A stretch of DNA of 64,000 nucleotides. It comes from Amycolatopsis lurida. Its GTDB lineage: Bacteria; Actinomycetota; Actinomycetes; Mycobacteriales; Pseudonocardiaceae. Shown here piece after piece: positions 8,076 to 16,101 of this stretch. Under the pieces are notes generated by a model. The model did not search any database, was not told the DNA's origin, and worked only from the letters and a program-made list of their open reading frames with translations. Position 1 is the stretch's first letter; every line of letters begins with the position of its first letter. A program made the translations under genes and the position numbers. Location of the stretch: contig NZ_FNTA01000004.1 in assembly GCF_900105055.1 (NCBI RefSeq), forward strand, positions 3,007,501 through 3,071,500. The letters are read 5' to 3'.

Positions 8076-10319
8076 GTGTCCACCGTTCCCGCCGATCTCT
8101 CCGGTAAGAGTGACGCCGAGCTGATCGCCGAGGTGCGTGACGGGAAGATCGCGTCTTACGGAACCCTGTACGAGCGCCACGCCGGCGCGGCGCACAACCT
8201 CGCCCGTCAGCTCGCCCGCTCGAGTTCCGAGGCCGACGACCTCGTTTCCGAAGCCTTCGCGAAAGTGCTGGACACGCTGCGCGGCGGCAAAGGCCCCGAC
8301 GCCGCGTTCCGCGCGTACCTGCTGACCGCGCTCCGGCACACCGCCTACGACAAGACGCGCAAGGACAAACGCGTCGACCTGAACGAGGACATGTCCGACG
8401 TCGGCGGTGCCGTCGGCGAGGCGCTGACGGTCCCGTTCTCCGACACCGCCGTCGCCGGGCTCGAGCGCACGCTCGCCGCGAAGGCGTTCGCCCGGCTGCC
8501 CGAGCGGTGGCAGGCGGTGCTGTGGCACACCGAGATCGAGGGGCAGACGCCCGCCGAGGTCGCGCCGCTGCTGGGCCTGACCGCGAACGGTGTTTCCGCC
8601 CTCGCCTACCGCGCCCGTGAAGGGCTGCGCCAGGCCTATCTGCAGGTCCATCTGGCCGAGAACTCCGCCGAACGCTGCCGCGCGAGCGCGGACAAGCTCG
8701 GCGCCTGGACCCGGGACGGTTTGTCCAAACGCGAACGGACCCAGGTGGAGAACCACCTGGACGAATGCGAGAACTGCCGCGCGCTGGCCGCGGAACTGGC
8801 CGACGTCAACACCGGTCTGCGCGGGATCATCGCGCCGATCGTGCTCGGTGGCGCGGCTCTCGGTTACCTGGCGACGACCGGGGCCGGCAAGGCGAGCGCG
8901 GTCACCGCGGCCGCGACGGCCGCCGCCGCGGGGTCGAGTTCGGGTGGCGCCGCCGGTGCCGCCGCGGCCGGACCGCGCCAATTCGCCGGAGTGGCCGGAT
9001 CGAGCGCGGCCATCGTCGCCGCCGTCGCGGTGGCGCTCGCCGCCGGTGGCGGCACGCAGGAGATCCCGGCCGCCGCGTCGGTCCAGCCGCCCGCCGTGGC
9101 GCCCGCTCCCAAACCGGCCGACCCGCCCCCGGCGCCGCCCGCCGCCCCGCCGCCGGCGCAGCAGCCGGTGCCGCCCGCTCAGCAGGTGCCGCCTCCGGCG
9201 CCCGCTCCCACTCCCGCGCCGACTCCGACACCCGCCGAGCCGCCCGCGCCCACGCCGGTGGTCCCGGTGCCTCCGGTGATGACGGCGTCGACCCCACCCG
9301 GCGGTGTCCAGCTCAGGCCCGGTGAACCGGCCGATCTGCCGATCACCGTGCGCAACGACGGCGGATCGAAGTCCGAACCCGTGGCGGTCTCGCTGAATCT
9401 GCCGAAGGGCGTGCGGGCCGTCAACGCCGGAGGCGGTGGCGCGATGGGCGCCACCGGATTCCGTCAGCAGGCGCCCGCTCCGATCGCGGTGAGCTGCCCC
9501 GGCGGCACCGGCACGGTGACCTGCCGGACGGGCACCGGCCTCGAACCGGGACAGACCGCGGTGCTGACCTTCCGGTTGCGCGCCGACGCGACGGCCGTGG
9601 ACGGCAGCGTGGTCACCGGTTCGGTGACGGCGGGCGCGCAGATCAAGGTGTCGGTCGAGGTGAAGGTCAAGGTGCCGGCGCCGCCCGCGCCCGTGGACGG
9701 CCTCTCCCTGAGTGCCCGAAGCGTCTGGCCGTCTTCGTTCCCCTGGTTCCCCAATCCGCGGATGACCATCCAGGTGACGAACACCGGCGAATCGACGAAG
9801 CCGGTGACGATCACTCTCGATCACCGCGTTCTCCACTCGTCGAGCTTCTCCGGTATCCGATGCACTCCGACCGGCGAAGGTGCGTCGTGCACTTCGCGTG
9901 GCTCGCTGGCTCCGGGGCGCCGGGCGAACCTGATGGTGACGCTGAAGGGCCGGCCGCCGGCGCATGTCCCGGTGACGGTGAACGCCACCCTCGGCACTGC
10001 CAAGGCCAAGCCCGCCGAGGTCTACCTCGACTGCTGGCATCACGGGTGTGACGACAACTCGCTGCTTCCGTCGACCACGGTGCCTTCGCTGCCTTCGGTC
10101 ACTTCGAAGCCCCCGGCCGGCATCGACACGACGAAGCCTGGGCGGCCAGGGTGGCCTGTTCCGTCGAAGAAGCCTTCGCCGGCCGTGACGTCGTCGGAGC
10201 CTGCGCAGCAAGAGCCGGCCCTGCCGGTGACGACCACGACCACGAGCGCGCCGCCGCGGCCCGGCAAGACCAAGCCGTCCACGCGGCCCAACGGAGTGGT
10301 CGACCGCATTTTCCAGTAG
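8076..10319 (+). CDS. ECF sigma factor fused to zinc anti-sigma domain, membrane segments and extracellular domains
   Basis: A 747-residue fusion. Residues 12-95 are sigma region 2 (SEADDLVSEAFAKVLDTL), 130-190 region 4 (LPERWQAVLWHTEIEGQTPAEVAPLLGLT and the following helix). Residues 200-240 form a zinc anti-sigma finger with C201, H227, C231, C234 (H-x3-C-x2-C). Two hydrophobic stretches follow (about 249-265 and 303-323), then a Pro/Ala linker (330-415), about 220 residues of beta-rich DUF11/CARDB-like extracellular sequence and a Pro/Thr/Ser tail. This joins sigma factor, its restraint and an outside sensor in one chain. GTG start has AAGGAG 5 nt upstream. Release could require proteolysis (inference). 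A GtrA gene follows after 10 nt. Confidence 0.85.
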   Translation: MSTVPADLSGKSDAELIAEVRDGKIASYGTLYERHAGAAHNLARQLARSSSEADDLVSEAFAKVLDTLRGGKGPDAAFRAYLLTALRHTAYDKTRKDKRVDLNEDMSDVGGAVGEALTVPFSDTAVAGLERTLAAKAFARLPERWQAVLWHTEIEGQTPAEVAPLLGLTANGVSALAYRAREGLRQAYLQVHLAENSAERCRASADKLGAWTRDGLSKRERTQVENHLDECENCRALAAELADVNTGLRGIIAPIVLGGAALGYLATTGAGKASAVTAAATAAAAGSSSGGAAGAAAAGPRQFAGVAGSSAAIVAAVAVALAAGGGTQEIPAAASVQPPAVAPAPKPADPPPAPPAAPPPAQQPVPPAQQVPPPAPAPTPAPTPTPAEPPAPTPVVPVPPVMTASTPPGGVQLRPGEPADLPITVRNDGGSKSEPVAVSLNLPKGVRAVNAGGGGAMGATGFRQQAPAPIAVSCPGGTGTVTCRTGTGLEPGQTAVLTFRLRADATAVDGSVVTGSVTAGAQIKVSVEVKVKVPAPPAPVDGLSLSARSVWPSSFPWFPNPRMTIQVTNTGESTKPVTITLDHRVLHSSSFSGIRCTPTGEGASCTSRGSLAPGRRANLMVTLKGRPPAHVPVTVNATLGTAKAKPAEVYLDCWHHGCDDNSLLPSTTVPSLPSVTSKPPAGIDTTKPGRPGWPVPSKKPSPAVTSSEPAQQEPALPVTTTTTSAPPRPGKTKPSTRPNGVVDRIFQ

Positions 10320-10329
10320 CGTCGCCCGC

Positions 10330-10830
10330 ATGTGGGGGAAGCATCGCGAACTGCTGCGGTTCGTACTGGTCGGCGGCGCGAGCTTCGTCATCACGATGAC
10401 GATCACCTACGGGCTCAAGTTCACCGTGCTGACCGACAAACCGGTGACCGCGCTGATCATCGGGGTCCTGGTGGCGACCGTTTTCTCGTACGTCGCGAAT
10501 CGCGAATGGTCCTTTCGCTCCCGTGGCGGGCGTGAGCGAGCACACGAAGCGGCGCTCTTCTTCCTGCTCAGCGCGATCGCGCTCGGCCTCAACGCGCTTC
10601 CGCAGCTGGTTTCTCGGTACGTGTTCAAGCTGGAGCAGCCGTATGTCGGGCTCCTGACCCAAGAGGTCGCCGACTTCGTCAGTGGCGTGATCATCGGCAC
10701 CCTGCTGGGCACGGCGTTCCGCTGGTGGTCGTTCAAGAAGTGGGTCTTCCCGGAGGCGGACGCGCGACCGCGGCTGCTGCGGGGCGGCGGGCGGGAGATT
10801 TCCGACATTCCCGACGATTCCGCCGCCTGA
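10330..10830 (+). CDS. GtrA family membrane protein
   Basis: A 166-residue protein with four membrane segments, beginning HRELLRFVLVGGASFVITM, the GtrA signature opening, and with the conserved VSYxxNRxWSF-type motif (SYVANREWSFRS) and C-terminal FKKWVFP. GtrA proteins are thought to flip or present polyprenyl-linked sugars for envelope glycosylation; the mycobacterial homologue Rv3277/Rv3789 group acts in arabinan synthesis. A second GtrA gene lies 172 bp downstream, giving a tandem pair near the GT87 pair, which fits a shared polyprenyl-sugar role (inference). Confidence 0.88.
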   Translation: MWGKHRELLRFVLVGGASFVITMTITYGLKFTVLTDKPVTALIIGVLVATVFSYVANREWSFRSRGGRERAHEAALFFLLSAIALGLNALPQLVSRYVFKLEQPYVGLLTQEVADFVSGVIIGTLLGTAFRWWSFKKWVFPEADARPRLLRGGGREISDIPDDSAA

Positions 10831-11002
10831 TCCGCGCCCACCGGGCGGCCAGCCGGGTGTCGCGAGTGGGCGATTCGGGAACCTTCACGGACCAGAGACC
10901 GCGGCCGGAACCGATCGCCGCCGAATCACCCAAAGCGCCATATACCGCGCTGTCCATCCCCTGCCGACCCGTTCGGCGGGCGACGCGAATTAGACTGATC
11001 CG

Positions 11003-11542
11003 GTGACCGTGGTCGAATCCGTCCTTTCCAGGACGCCCGAGCCGCTCCGATCCGTGCTGATCAAGCACCGTGAGCTGTTGAAGTTCGCGATCGTGGGCGG
11101 CACGACGTTCCTGGTCGACAACGGCGTCTGGTACCTGCTGAAACTCAGCGTGCTGGAGTCGAAGCCGACCACGGCGAAGGCCATCGCGATCATCGTCGCG
11201 ACGATCGTGTCCTACATCCTCAACCGCGAGTGGTCCTTCCGGACCCGCGGCGGCCGCGAACGGCATCACGAAGCGGCGCTCTTCTTCGTGATCAGCGGTA
11301 TCGCCGTGGTGGTCAACCTGATCCCGCTGTACACGTCGCGCTACATCTTCGACCTCGAGGTGCCGCACGTGACGCGCTTCGTCCAGGAACTGGCGGACTT
11401 CACCAGCGGGTCGATCATCGGCATGCTGCTGGCGATGTTCTTCCGTTTCTGGGGTTTCAAGAAGTGGGTCTTCCCGGACGAGCTGGGCAAACGCCGCCGG
11501 GACAGCGACGAGCCGGACGAAGACGTCATTCCGCTCCGCTAA
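11003..11542 (+). CDS. GtrA family membrane protein (second copy)
   Basis: A 179-residue GtrA protein with four membrane segments: HRELLKFAIVGGTTFLVDNGVW, SYILNREWSFRTRGG, a third and fourth helix, and FRFWGFKKWVFPDEL near the end, followed by a charged tail (KRRRDSDEPDEDV). It is clearly related to the upstream GtrA gene (both carry NREWSFR and FKKWVFP). The GTG start leaves a short N-terminal cytoplasmic arm; a GTG two codons further is equally possible. Likely role is polyprenyl-sugar handling for cell-wall glycans. Confidence 0.88.
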   Translation: MTVVESVLSRTPEPLRSVLIKHRELLKFAIVGGTTFLVDNGVWYLLKLSVLESKPTTAKAIAIIVATIVSYILNREWSFRTRGGRERHHEAALFFVISGIAVVVNLIPLYTSRYIFDLEVPHVTRFVQELADFTSGSIIGMLLAMFFRFWGFKKWVFPDELGKRRRDSDEPDEDVIPLR

Positions 11543-11549
11543 GTACTTG

Positions 11550-11564
11550 TCACAAGACATGTGA
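11550..11564. promoter_or_regulatory. TCACA-N5-TGTGA palindrome
   Basis: A 15-bp inverted repeat with arms TCACA and TGTGA lies just downstream of the second GtrA gene and upstream of an orphan open fragment and the MFS gene. It looks like an operator for a dimeric repressor, but no regulator gene is intact beside it. A TAGAGT sequence 5 nt further could be a -10 element. Confidence 0.35.
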
Positions 11565-11572
11565 TTGTCTAG

Positions 11573-11686
11573 AGTCATCCATGTCAACGTTCCTTCATTG
11601 ATGACGCCGGCCGGGTTCGTACGGTCGAGCGGGACGAATTCGAGGTGATCGCCAAGCGCGAAGAGGACCGCATCCGATCCGGATGA
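11573..11686 (+). pseudogene. possible gene remnant without start codon
   Basis: An open stretch of about 37 codons ends in TGA and reads as plausible protein near its end (DDAGRVRTVERDEFEVIAK, then a charged REEDRIRSG end), but has no usable start codon and no clear ribosome site. Its charge pattern resembles the end of a helical regulator. It lies between a palindromic promoter-like site and the exporter gene, where a regulator gene would be expected. It may be a decayed regulator or chance coding-like sequence; I cannot assign a family. Confidence 0.2.
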
Positions 11687-11789
11687 CGGTTGAGCCTTTT
11701 CCCGTCTTGGCGGGGATCCGGAGCCGCTTTCGTGCGCTGCTCCGCGTCCCTCGCGTTCCCTCGTTTCTTCCAGTGAACGGATCTCTCTC

Positions 11790-13148
11790 TTGAGCACCAC
11801 CCTCGGCGCGCCTCCGCGCGCCCGAAACACCCTTGCCCTCGTCGGGCTCTTCGCCGCCGTGTTCCTGGCGATGCTCGACGCCCAAGTCGTCGCGACCGCG
11901 CTGCCGCGCCTGGTCGGTGAACTCGGCGGCGCCGGGTCGTTCGCCTGGGTCACCACCGCCTACCTGCTCGCGGGCAGCGTCAGCGCGCCCGTCTACGGGA
12001 AGCTCGGTGACCTCTTCGGCCGCAAGCGCGTCGTGCTCGCCGCGATCGCGCTGTTCGTCCTCGGCTCCCTCGCCTGCGCACTCGCGCCGACGATGCCACT
12101 GCTGATCGCCGCCCGCGTCCTGCAGGGCATCGGCTCCGGCGGCCTGTTCGTCGCCGTCGCCGCGATCATCGGCGAACTGTTCCCGGGACGCGAAGGCGCC
12201 CGCCACTTCGCCTGGTTCTCGCTCTGCTTCGCCGGGTCTTCGCTCGCGGGCCCTGTCGTCGGCGGCGTCCTGACCGACCTCGCGGGCTGGCGGTCGATCT
12301 TCGGCCTCAACGTGCCGATCGGGCTGGCCGCGTTCGGCGTCGTCGCGCGATTCCTGCGCCTCGAACGACGCCGGACGACCGCACCGTTCGACTTCGCGGG
12401 CATCGTCGTCCTGTCCGGCGGGATCGTCGGGCTGACCCTGGCGACGCCGCTGTCGGCCTCGATCGGCGCGGTGCTGCTCGTCGCCTTCCTGCTCATCGAA
12501 CGCCGGGCGGCCGAACCGGTCGTCCCGCTCCGGCTGTTCCGTTCCAGGATGTTCAGCCTGAGCGTGCTGGCCAGTGCCGCCGCCGGATTCGTCTTCCTGG
12601 GGTCGGTCAACTACCTGGCGCTCTTCCTGCAGACCGCGGGCGGCGCCGGACCGTCGGAAGCCGGGCTCCTGCTGCTGCCCATGACCCTCGCGGTCGCCGC
12701 GTCGTCGATGGTCGCGGGCCGGGTCATCGCCAAGACCGGCGCCTACCGCTGGGCACCGATCCTCAGCATGACCCTCGGCCTCGCCGCCGCGCTCGCTATG
12801 TCCACAATGGACGAAATGACGCCGTTGCCGCTCGTCGTCGCCCATCTCGTCGTGTTCGGCGCGGCCGCAGGGCTCAACATGCAAGTGCTTTCCATGGCGG
12901 CCCAGCAGAACGTCGCCAGGACCGATCTCGGCGCCGTTTCGGCGACCGTCGGTTTCCTGCGTTCCCTCGGCACCACGGCCGGGCTGACCGTTTACGGCGC
13001 GGTGTTCACGAACGCCTTCGCCGACGACAGTCCCGCCGGTTACTCCACCGCGCTCGACGGCGTGTTCCTGGTGATGGTCCCCGCCTTGGCGGTCGGCCTC
13101 GCCGCTTCCCTCTTCCTGCCGCGCGTTTCCTTGCGGCGCAACCACTAA
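11790..13148 (+). CDS. MFS drug/proton antiporter, DHA2-like
   Basis: A 452-residue transporter with about 14 hydrophobic segments. Motif C-like and motif A signs include FLAMLDAQVVATALPRLVGEL in helix 1, GKLGDLFGRKRVVLAAI (motif A) after helix 2, and GPVVGGVLTDLAGWRSIFGLNVPIG. This fits the EmrB/QacA group that exports small amphiphilic compounds. The start is a TTG; no in-frame ATG or GTG lies upstream within the open frame. The NmrA-like reductase gene begins 11 nt after the stop, so they are an operon. The substrate cannot be told. Confidence 0.85.
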   Translation: MSTTLGAPPRARNTLALVGLFAAVFLAMLDAQVVATALPRLVGELGGAGSFAWVTTAYLLAGSVSAPVYGKLGDLFGRKRVVLAAIALFVLGSLACALAPTMPLLIAARVLQGIGSGGLFVAVAAIIGELFPGREGARHFAWFSLCFAGSSLAGPVVGGVLTDLAGWRSIFGLNVPIGLAAFGVVARFLRLERRRTTAPFDFAGIVVLSGGIVGLTLATPLSASIGAVLLVAFLLIERRAAEPVVPLRLFRSRMFSLSVLASAAAGFVFLGSVNYLALFLQTAGGAGPSEAGLLLLPMTLAVAASSMVAGRVIAKTGAYRWAPILSMTLGLAAALAMSTMDEMTPLPLVVAHLVVFGAAAGLNMQVLSMAAQQNVARTDLGAVSATVGFLRSLGTTAGLTVYGAVFTNAFADDSPAGYSTALDGVFLVMVPALAVGLAASLFLPRVSLRRNH

Positions 13149-13159
13149 GGAGTCCTTCG

Positions 13160-13996
13160 ATGATCCTCGTACTCGGTTCCACCGGCAAAATCGGCCGCGA
13201 ACTCGTCCCCGCACTGCTGGACAGGGGCGCTCGCGTGCGCGCCCTGACACGCGACCCCGCCCGCGCCCGCGTCGATCCGCGTGCCGAGGTCGCCCCCGGC
13301 GATCTCGACGCCTTCGATCCCGCGCTGCTCGACGGCGTCGACCGCGTGTTCGTCCTGACCTCCGGACACGGCTCGGACCCGCTCGCCCAAGAGCGAGCCG
13401 TGCTCGAGGCCGCCACCGACGTCTCGCACGTCGTCAAACTCTCCACCACCGGAGTCCACTTCGGACAGACCGACCCCATCTCCCTCGTGCACGCCGAGGC
13501 GGAACAGGCCGTACGCGAAGCCGGGCCGGACTGGACGATCCTGCGTCCCGGCACGTTCATGGACAACCGGTTCGCCTGGTTGCCCGCCGTGCGCGGCGAC
13601 GGGGTCGTCCGCGTCCCCGAAGGCGATCCGGCGTCCGCGCTGGTGCACGTCCGCGACATCGCCGAAGTCGCGGCGACCGTGCTGACGACCGACGGGCACG
13701 CCGGCCAGACGTACCCGATCACCGGCGGCGAAGCGCTCACGACTCGGCGGCAGGTCGAGATCCTCGGTGACGCGCTCGGCCGACCGCTGACGTACATCGA
13801 AGAGCCCGAAGCCGCTTCGCGAGCCCGGATGCTCGGGTACGGCTGGCCCGCTTCGGCGGTCGACGGGATCTTCGAGCTCAAACGGCAGTCGGCCGGAAAC
13901 GAGGAGATCGTGTTCGACACCGTCCGCGAACTGCTCGGGCGGGCGCCGCTCACGTTCGCCGACTGGGCCAGGGAGCACGCCGCCGCCTTCGCCTGA
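13160..13996 (+). CDS. NmrA-like NAD(P)-binding protein
   Basis: A 278-residue atypical short-chain dehydrogenase. The N-terminal dinucleotide motif is MILVLGSTGKIGRELVPALL (GxTGxxG). The body follows the NmrA/QOR2 layout: a GDL motif at the second strand, VVKLSTTGVHF at the third, WTILRPGTFMDN, then HVRDIAEVAA and YPITGGEALT. It lacks a Tyr-x3-Lys pair in the usual place, as in NmrA-like regulators or quinone reductases. It is in an operon with the upstream MFS exporter. A pair of strong hairpins follows the stop. Confidence 0.85.
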   Translation: MILVLGSTGKIGRELVPALLDRGARVRALTRDPARARVDPRAEVAPGDLDAFDPALLDGVDRVFVLTSGHGSDPLAQERAVLEAATDVSHVVKLSTTGVHFGQTDPISLVHAEAEQAVREAGPDWTILRPGTFMDNRFAWLPAVRGDGVVRVPEGDPASALVHVRDIAEVAATVLTTDGHAGQTYPITGGEALTTRRQVEILGDALGRPLTYIEEPEAASRARMLGYGWPASAVDGIFELKRQSAGNEEIVFDTVRELLGRAPLTFADWAREHAAAFA

Positions 13997-14006
13997 CCTG
14001 CAAAAA

Positions 14007-14040
14007 GGGAGCAAGGGACCTTTGCTATCCCCTGGCTCCC
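14007..14040. terminator. hairpin after the NmrA-like gene
   Basis: Arms GGGAGCAAGGGA and TCCCCTGGCTCCC pair with small mismatches around a 9-nt loop, 11 nt after the stop codon. There is no U-tract, as usual in high-GC actinobacteria. It sits directly before a second, larger hairpin. Confidence 0.5.
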
Positions 14041-14044
14041 GCCG

Positions 14045-14099
14045 GTCCGTGAAGGCCTCCTTGAGGGACCCAGAGTCCCTCAAGGAGGCCTTCACGGAC
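14045..14099. terminator. 25-bp perfect hairpin, GTGAAGGCC family
   Basis: Two perfect 25-nt arms beginning GTCCGTGAAGGCCTCCTT surround a 5-nt loop (CCAGA). Closely related hairpins with the same GTGAAGGCC outer stem occur after the symporter gene near 46.3 kb and after glpK near 57.9 kb, so this is a repeated, terminator-like element rather than a unique terminator. Confidence 0.7.
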
Positions 14100-14266
14100 T
14101 TGAGACCCGAACTTGCGCCGAAAGGGTTAATGGGTTGGGCGAGCCACCGCGAGTACGCGATACTCATCAGGCGTTTAATTTTCGCCGGTCCGCTGTCCGG
14201 ACCACGCGTTGTCCGCCGCCCGGCCCTCTCGCTAACGTGCCGCGTCGGGGAGACAGGGGGAACTGT

Positions 14267-14914
14267 ATGAACGAACGCCTTCGTGTGCTCGTGGTCGACG
14301 ACCATCCGCTGTTCCGGTTCGGGGTCTGCACACTGCTCGCCAACGAACCGCTGGTCGACGTGGTCGGCGAGGCCGCGAGCGGCGCGCACGCCATCAGCGC
14401 GGCGAGCGCACTCGGTCCCGACGTCGTGGTCATGGACCTGCATTTGCCCGATATCAGCGGCGCCGAAGCGACCCGGCACATCGTCGCCGAACGGCCGGAC
14501 GTCGGCGTGCTCATGCTGACGATGGCCGACGAAAGTGAATCCGTTTTCTCGGCGATGCGTGCCGGAGCCCGCGGATATCTGCTGAAGGACGCGGAGCCCG
14601 ACGAAATCATCCGTGCCGTTCACGCCGTCGCTAGGCGCGAAGCGATCTTCGGCCCCGATATCGCGACGCGCGTTCTCGGCTTCTTCAACCACTCTCAGCC
14701 GAGCACGGACACGGTGTTCCCTGAACTCACCGTCCGCGAACGAGAGGTCCTCTCGCTCATCGCGGGGGGCCACAGCAACACCGCCATCGCCAGCACTCTC
14801 TGTCTCAGCCCGAAAACCGTGCGGAACCACATTTCGAACGTCTTCAGCAAGCTCCACGTCGCGGACCGCGCCGAAGCGATCGTGCGCGCCCGCGAAGCAG
14901 GATTGGGCCGCTGA
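14267..14914 (+). CDS. NarL/LuxR family response regulator
   Basis: A 215-residue response regulator. Receiver domain residues 1-120 show the acidic pair in VLVVDDHPLFRFG, the phospho-acceptor Asp in VVVMDLHLPDISG and the Lys in GYLLKDAEPDE. A LuxR-type helix-turn-helix follows (LTVREREVLSLIAGGHSNTAIASTL...SPKTVRNHISNVF). The start MNERLRVLVVDD was chosen because the receiver fold begins there and a GGGGG-rich site precedes it; a longer frame adds 44 unlike residues. No sensor kinase is adjacent. A second LuxR protein with a poor receiver follows. Confidence 0.9.
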   Translation: MNERLRVLVVDDHPLFRFGVCTLLANEPLVDVVGEAASGAHAISAASALGPDVVVMDLHLPDISGAEATRHIVAERPDVGVLMLTMADESESVFSAMRAGARGYLLKDAEPDEIIRAVHAVARREAIFGPDIATRVLGFFNHSQPSTDTVFPELTVREREVLSLIAGGHSNTAIASTLCLSPKTVRNHISNVFSKLHVADRAEAIVRAREAGLGR

Positions 14915-15050
14915 AAAAAGCGACCCCGATAAGGGCGGCTTTTCGGGCAATTCCGGGACCGGAGTCCCATGCGCCCGGGACACCTCACCCGGCAGGGTGA
15001 GTAGCGCGAGGGGTGGGACCCTCGCACAGTTCGAGGGGAATGGGAATCAC

Positions 15051-15683
15051 ATGTTCGAACCGAACAGGACACCGGTGGTCGTCCGCGCCACCGATCCGAT
15101 TTTGCACAACGGCGTTTGCATGACACTCCGCTCCCGTGACGATGTCTGGCTGGTGGACGGGGAGACCGCCGACCCGACGATGGTGGCCCTCCTGGTCACC
15201 GACCGCCTCGACGAGGCCATGACGCAACTGCTGTCCGCACTGCACCACCAAGGATTCACCCGCATCGTGCTCATCGCGGGTGAAGTCGACGACAACGAGA
15301 TCCTCAGCGCCATCGAACACGGCGTCTGCGCGGTCGCCCGCCGTTCCGAGGCGGGCGCCGACGTCCTGGTCCGGCTGATCAAGGCGGCCGCGGCCGGGGA
15401 AGGCGCGCTGCCGCCCGACCTGCTCGGCAGGCTGCTGCACCGGGTCTCGCGGCTGCAACGCCAGGTGCTGCAGCCGCGCGGCCTGCATTTCGGTGGCATG
15501 AGCAGCCGGGAGACCGAGGTGCTCAAGCTGGTCGCGTCGGGGTTCTCGACGCAGGAGATCGCCGATCAGCTCTGCTATTCGCAGCGCACGGTGAAGAGCA
15601 TCCTGCACGACGTGACCAACCGGTTCCAGCTCCGGAACCGCTCGCACGCGGTGGCATACGCACTGCGTGAGGGATTGATCTGA
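15051..15683 (+). CDS. LuxR-type regulator with degenerate receiver
   Basis: A 210-residue protein with a receiver-like N terminus and a LuxR helix-turn-helix (SSRETEVLKLVASGFSTQEIADQL, then SQRTVKSILHDVTNRF). The receiver is degenerate: the opening strand reads VVVRATDPILHNG, with one acidic residue instead of two, and the usual Lys segment reads CAVARRSEA. It is therefore unlikely to be controlled by normal phosphotransfer (inference). The ATG lies 7 nt after GGGAAT within a purine-rich stretch. The DUF4255 gene starts 4 nt after its stop, so the two are probably co-transcribed. Confidence 0.85.
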   Translation: MFEPNRTPVVVRATDPILHNGVCMTLRSRDDVWLVDGETADPTMVALLVTDRLDEAMTQLLSALHHQGFTRIVLIAGEVDDNEILSAIEHGVCAVARRSEAGADVLVRLIKAAAAGEGALPPDLLGRLLHRVSRLQRQVLQPRGLHFGGMSSRETEVLKLVASGFSTQEIADQLCYSQRTVKSILHDVTNRFQLRNRSHAVAYALREGLI

Positions 15684-15687
15684 CCCC

Positions 15688-16101
15688 GTGATCAGCCAGG
15701 TCGACGAGGCGTTGTGCCTGCTCATCGCACCCCATCTGCCGGAGGGGACGGTGGTCCGGCTGGATCCGCCGAAACCCGCCTGGCAGACCGAGACGCGGGT
15801 GTCGAGCGTCGATCTGTTCCTCTTCGCCCTGCACGGCGCCGGCTCGGAAACCGGCGCCGTGCGGGCGGAGCGCTGCGAACTGTCCTATTTGGTCACCGCA
15901 CAGGCGGACAAGGTCCGGGACGAGCACACCCTGCTCGACCGCTCGCTACGGATCCTGCTCGGGACGGAGTTCCTCATGGTCGGCGACCAGCAGGCACGGA
16001 TGGCCCTCGGGCGAACCGATCCGACCGGGCTGTGGGCGGGCCTCGGCCTGCCCGCCCGTGCGGCGTTCGTCGTCACGGTCACGGCGGAGTACCGAGACTG
16101 A
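15688..16101 (+). CDS. DUF4255 (Pvc16-like N-terminal) protein
   Basis: A 137-residue protein matching the DUF4255 pattern: ISQVDEALCLLIAPHLPEGT opening, a beta strand VRLDPPKPAW, VDLFLFALHGAG, CELSYLVTAQ and the helix EHTLLDRSLRILLGTEFL. DUF4255 is best known from Pvc16-type proteins of contractile injection and phage-tail-like clusters, where it caps the tube. No tail, sheath or baseplate gene is in the window, so its role here is open; the family also occurs as small stand-alone genes in actinobacteria. It is likely in an operon with the upstream LuxR gene. Its 3' end overlaps the convergent gene by 23 bp. Confidence 0.7.
   Translation: MISQVDEALCLLIAPHLPEGTVVRLDPPKPAWQTETRVSSVDLFLFALHGAGSETGAVRAERCELSYLVTAQADKVRDEHTLLDRSLRILLGTEFLMVGDQQARMALGRTDPTGLWAGLGLPARAAFVVTVTAEYRD

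Noticed and set aside
8034..10406. Long antisense open frame opposite the sigma fusion gene (790 codons)
   Set aside because: It is rich in Arg, Gly and His, has no domain, and arises from third-position GC bias of the real gene on the other strand.
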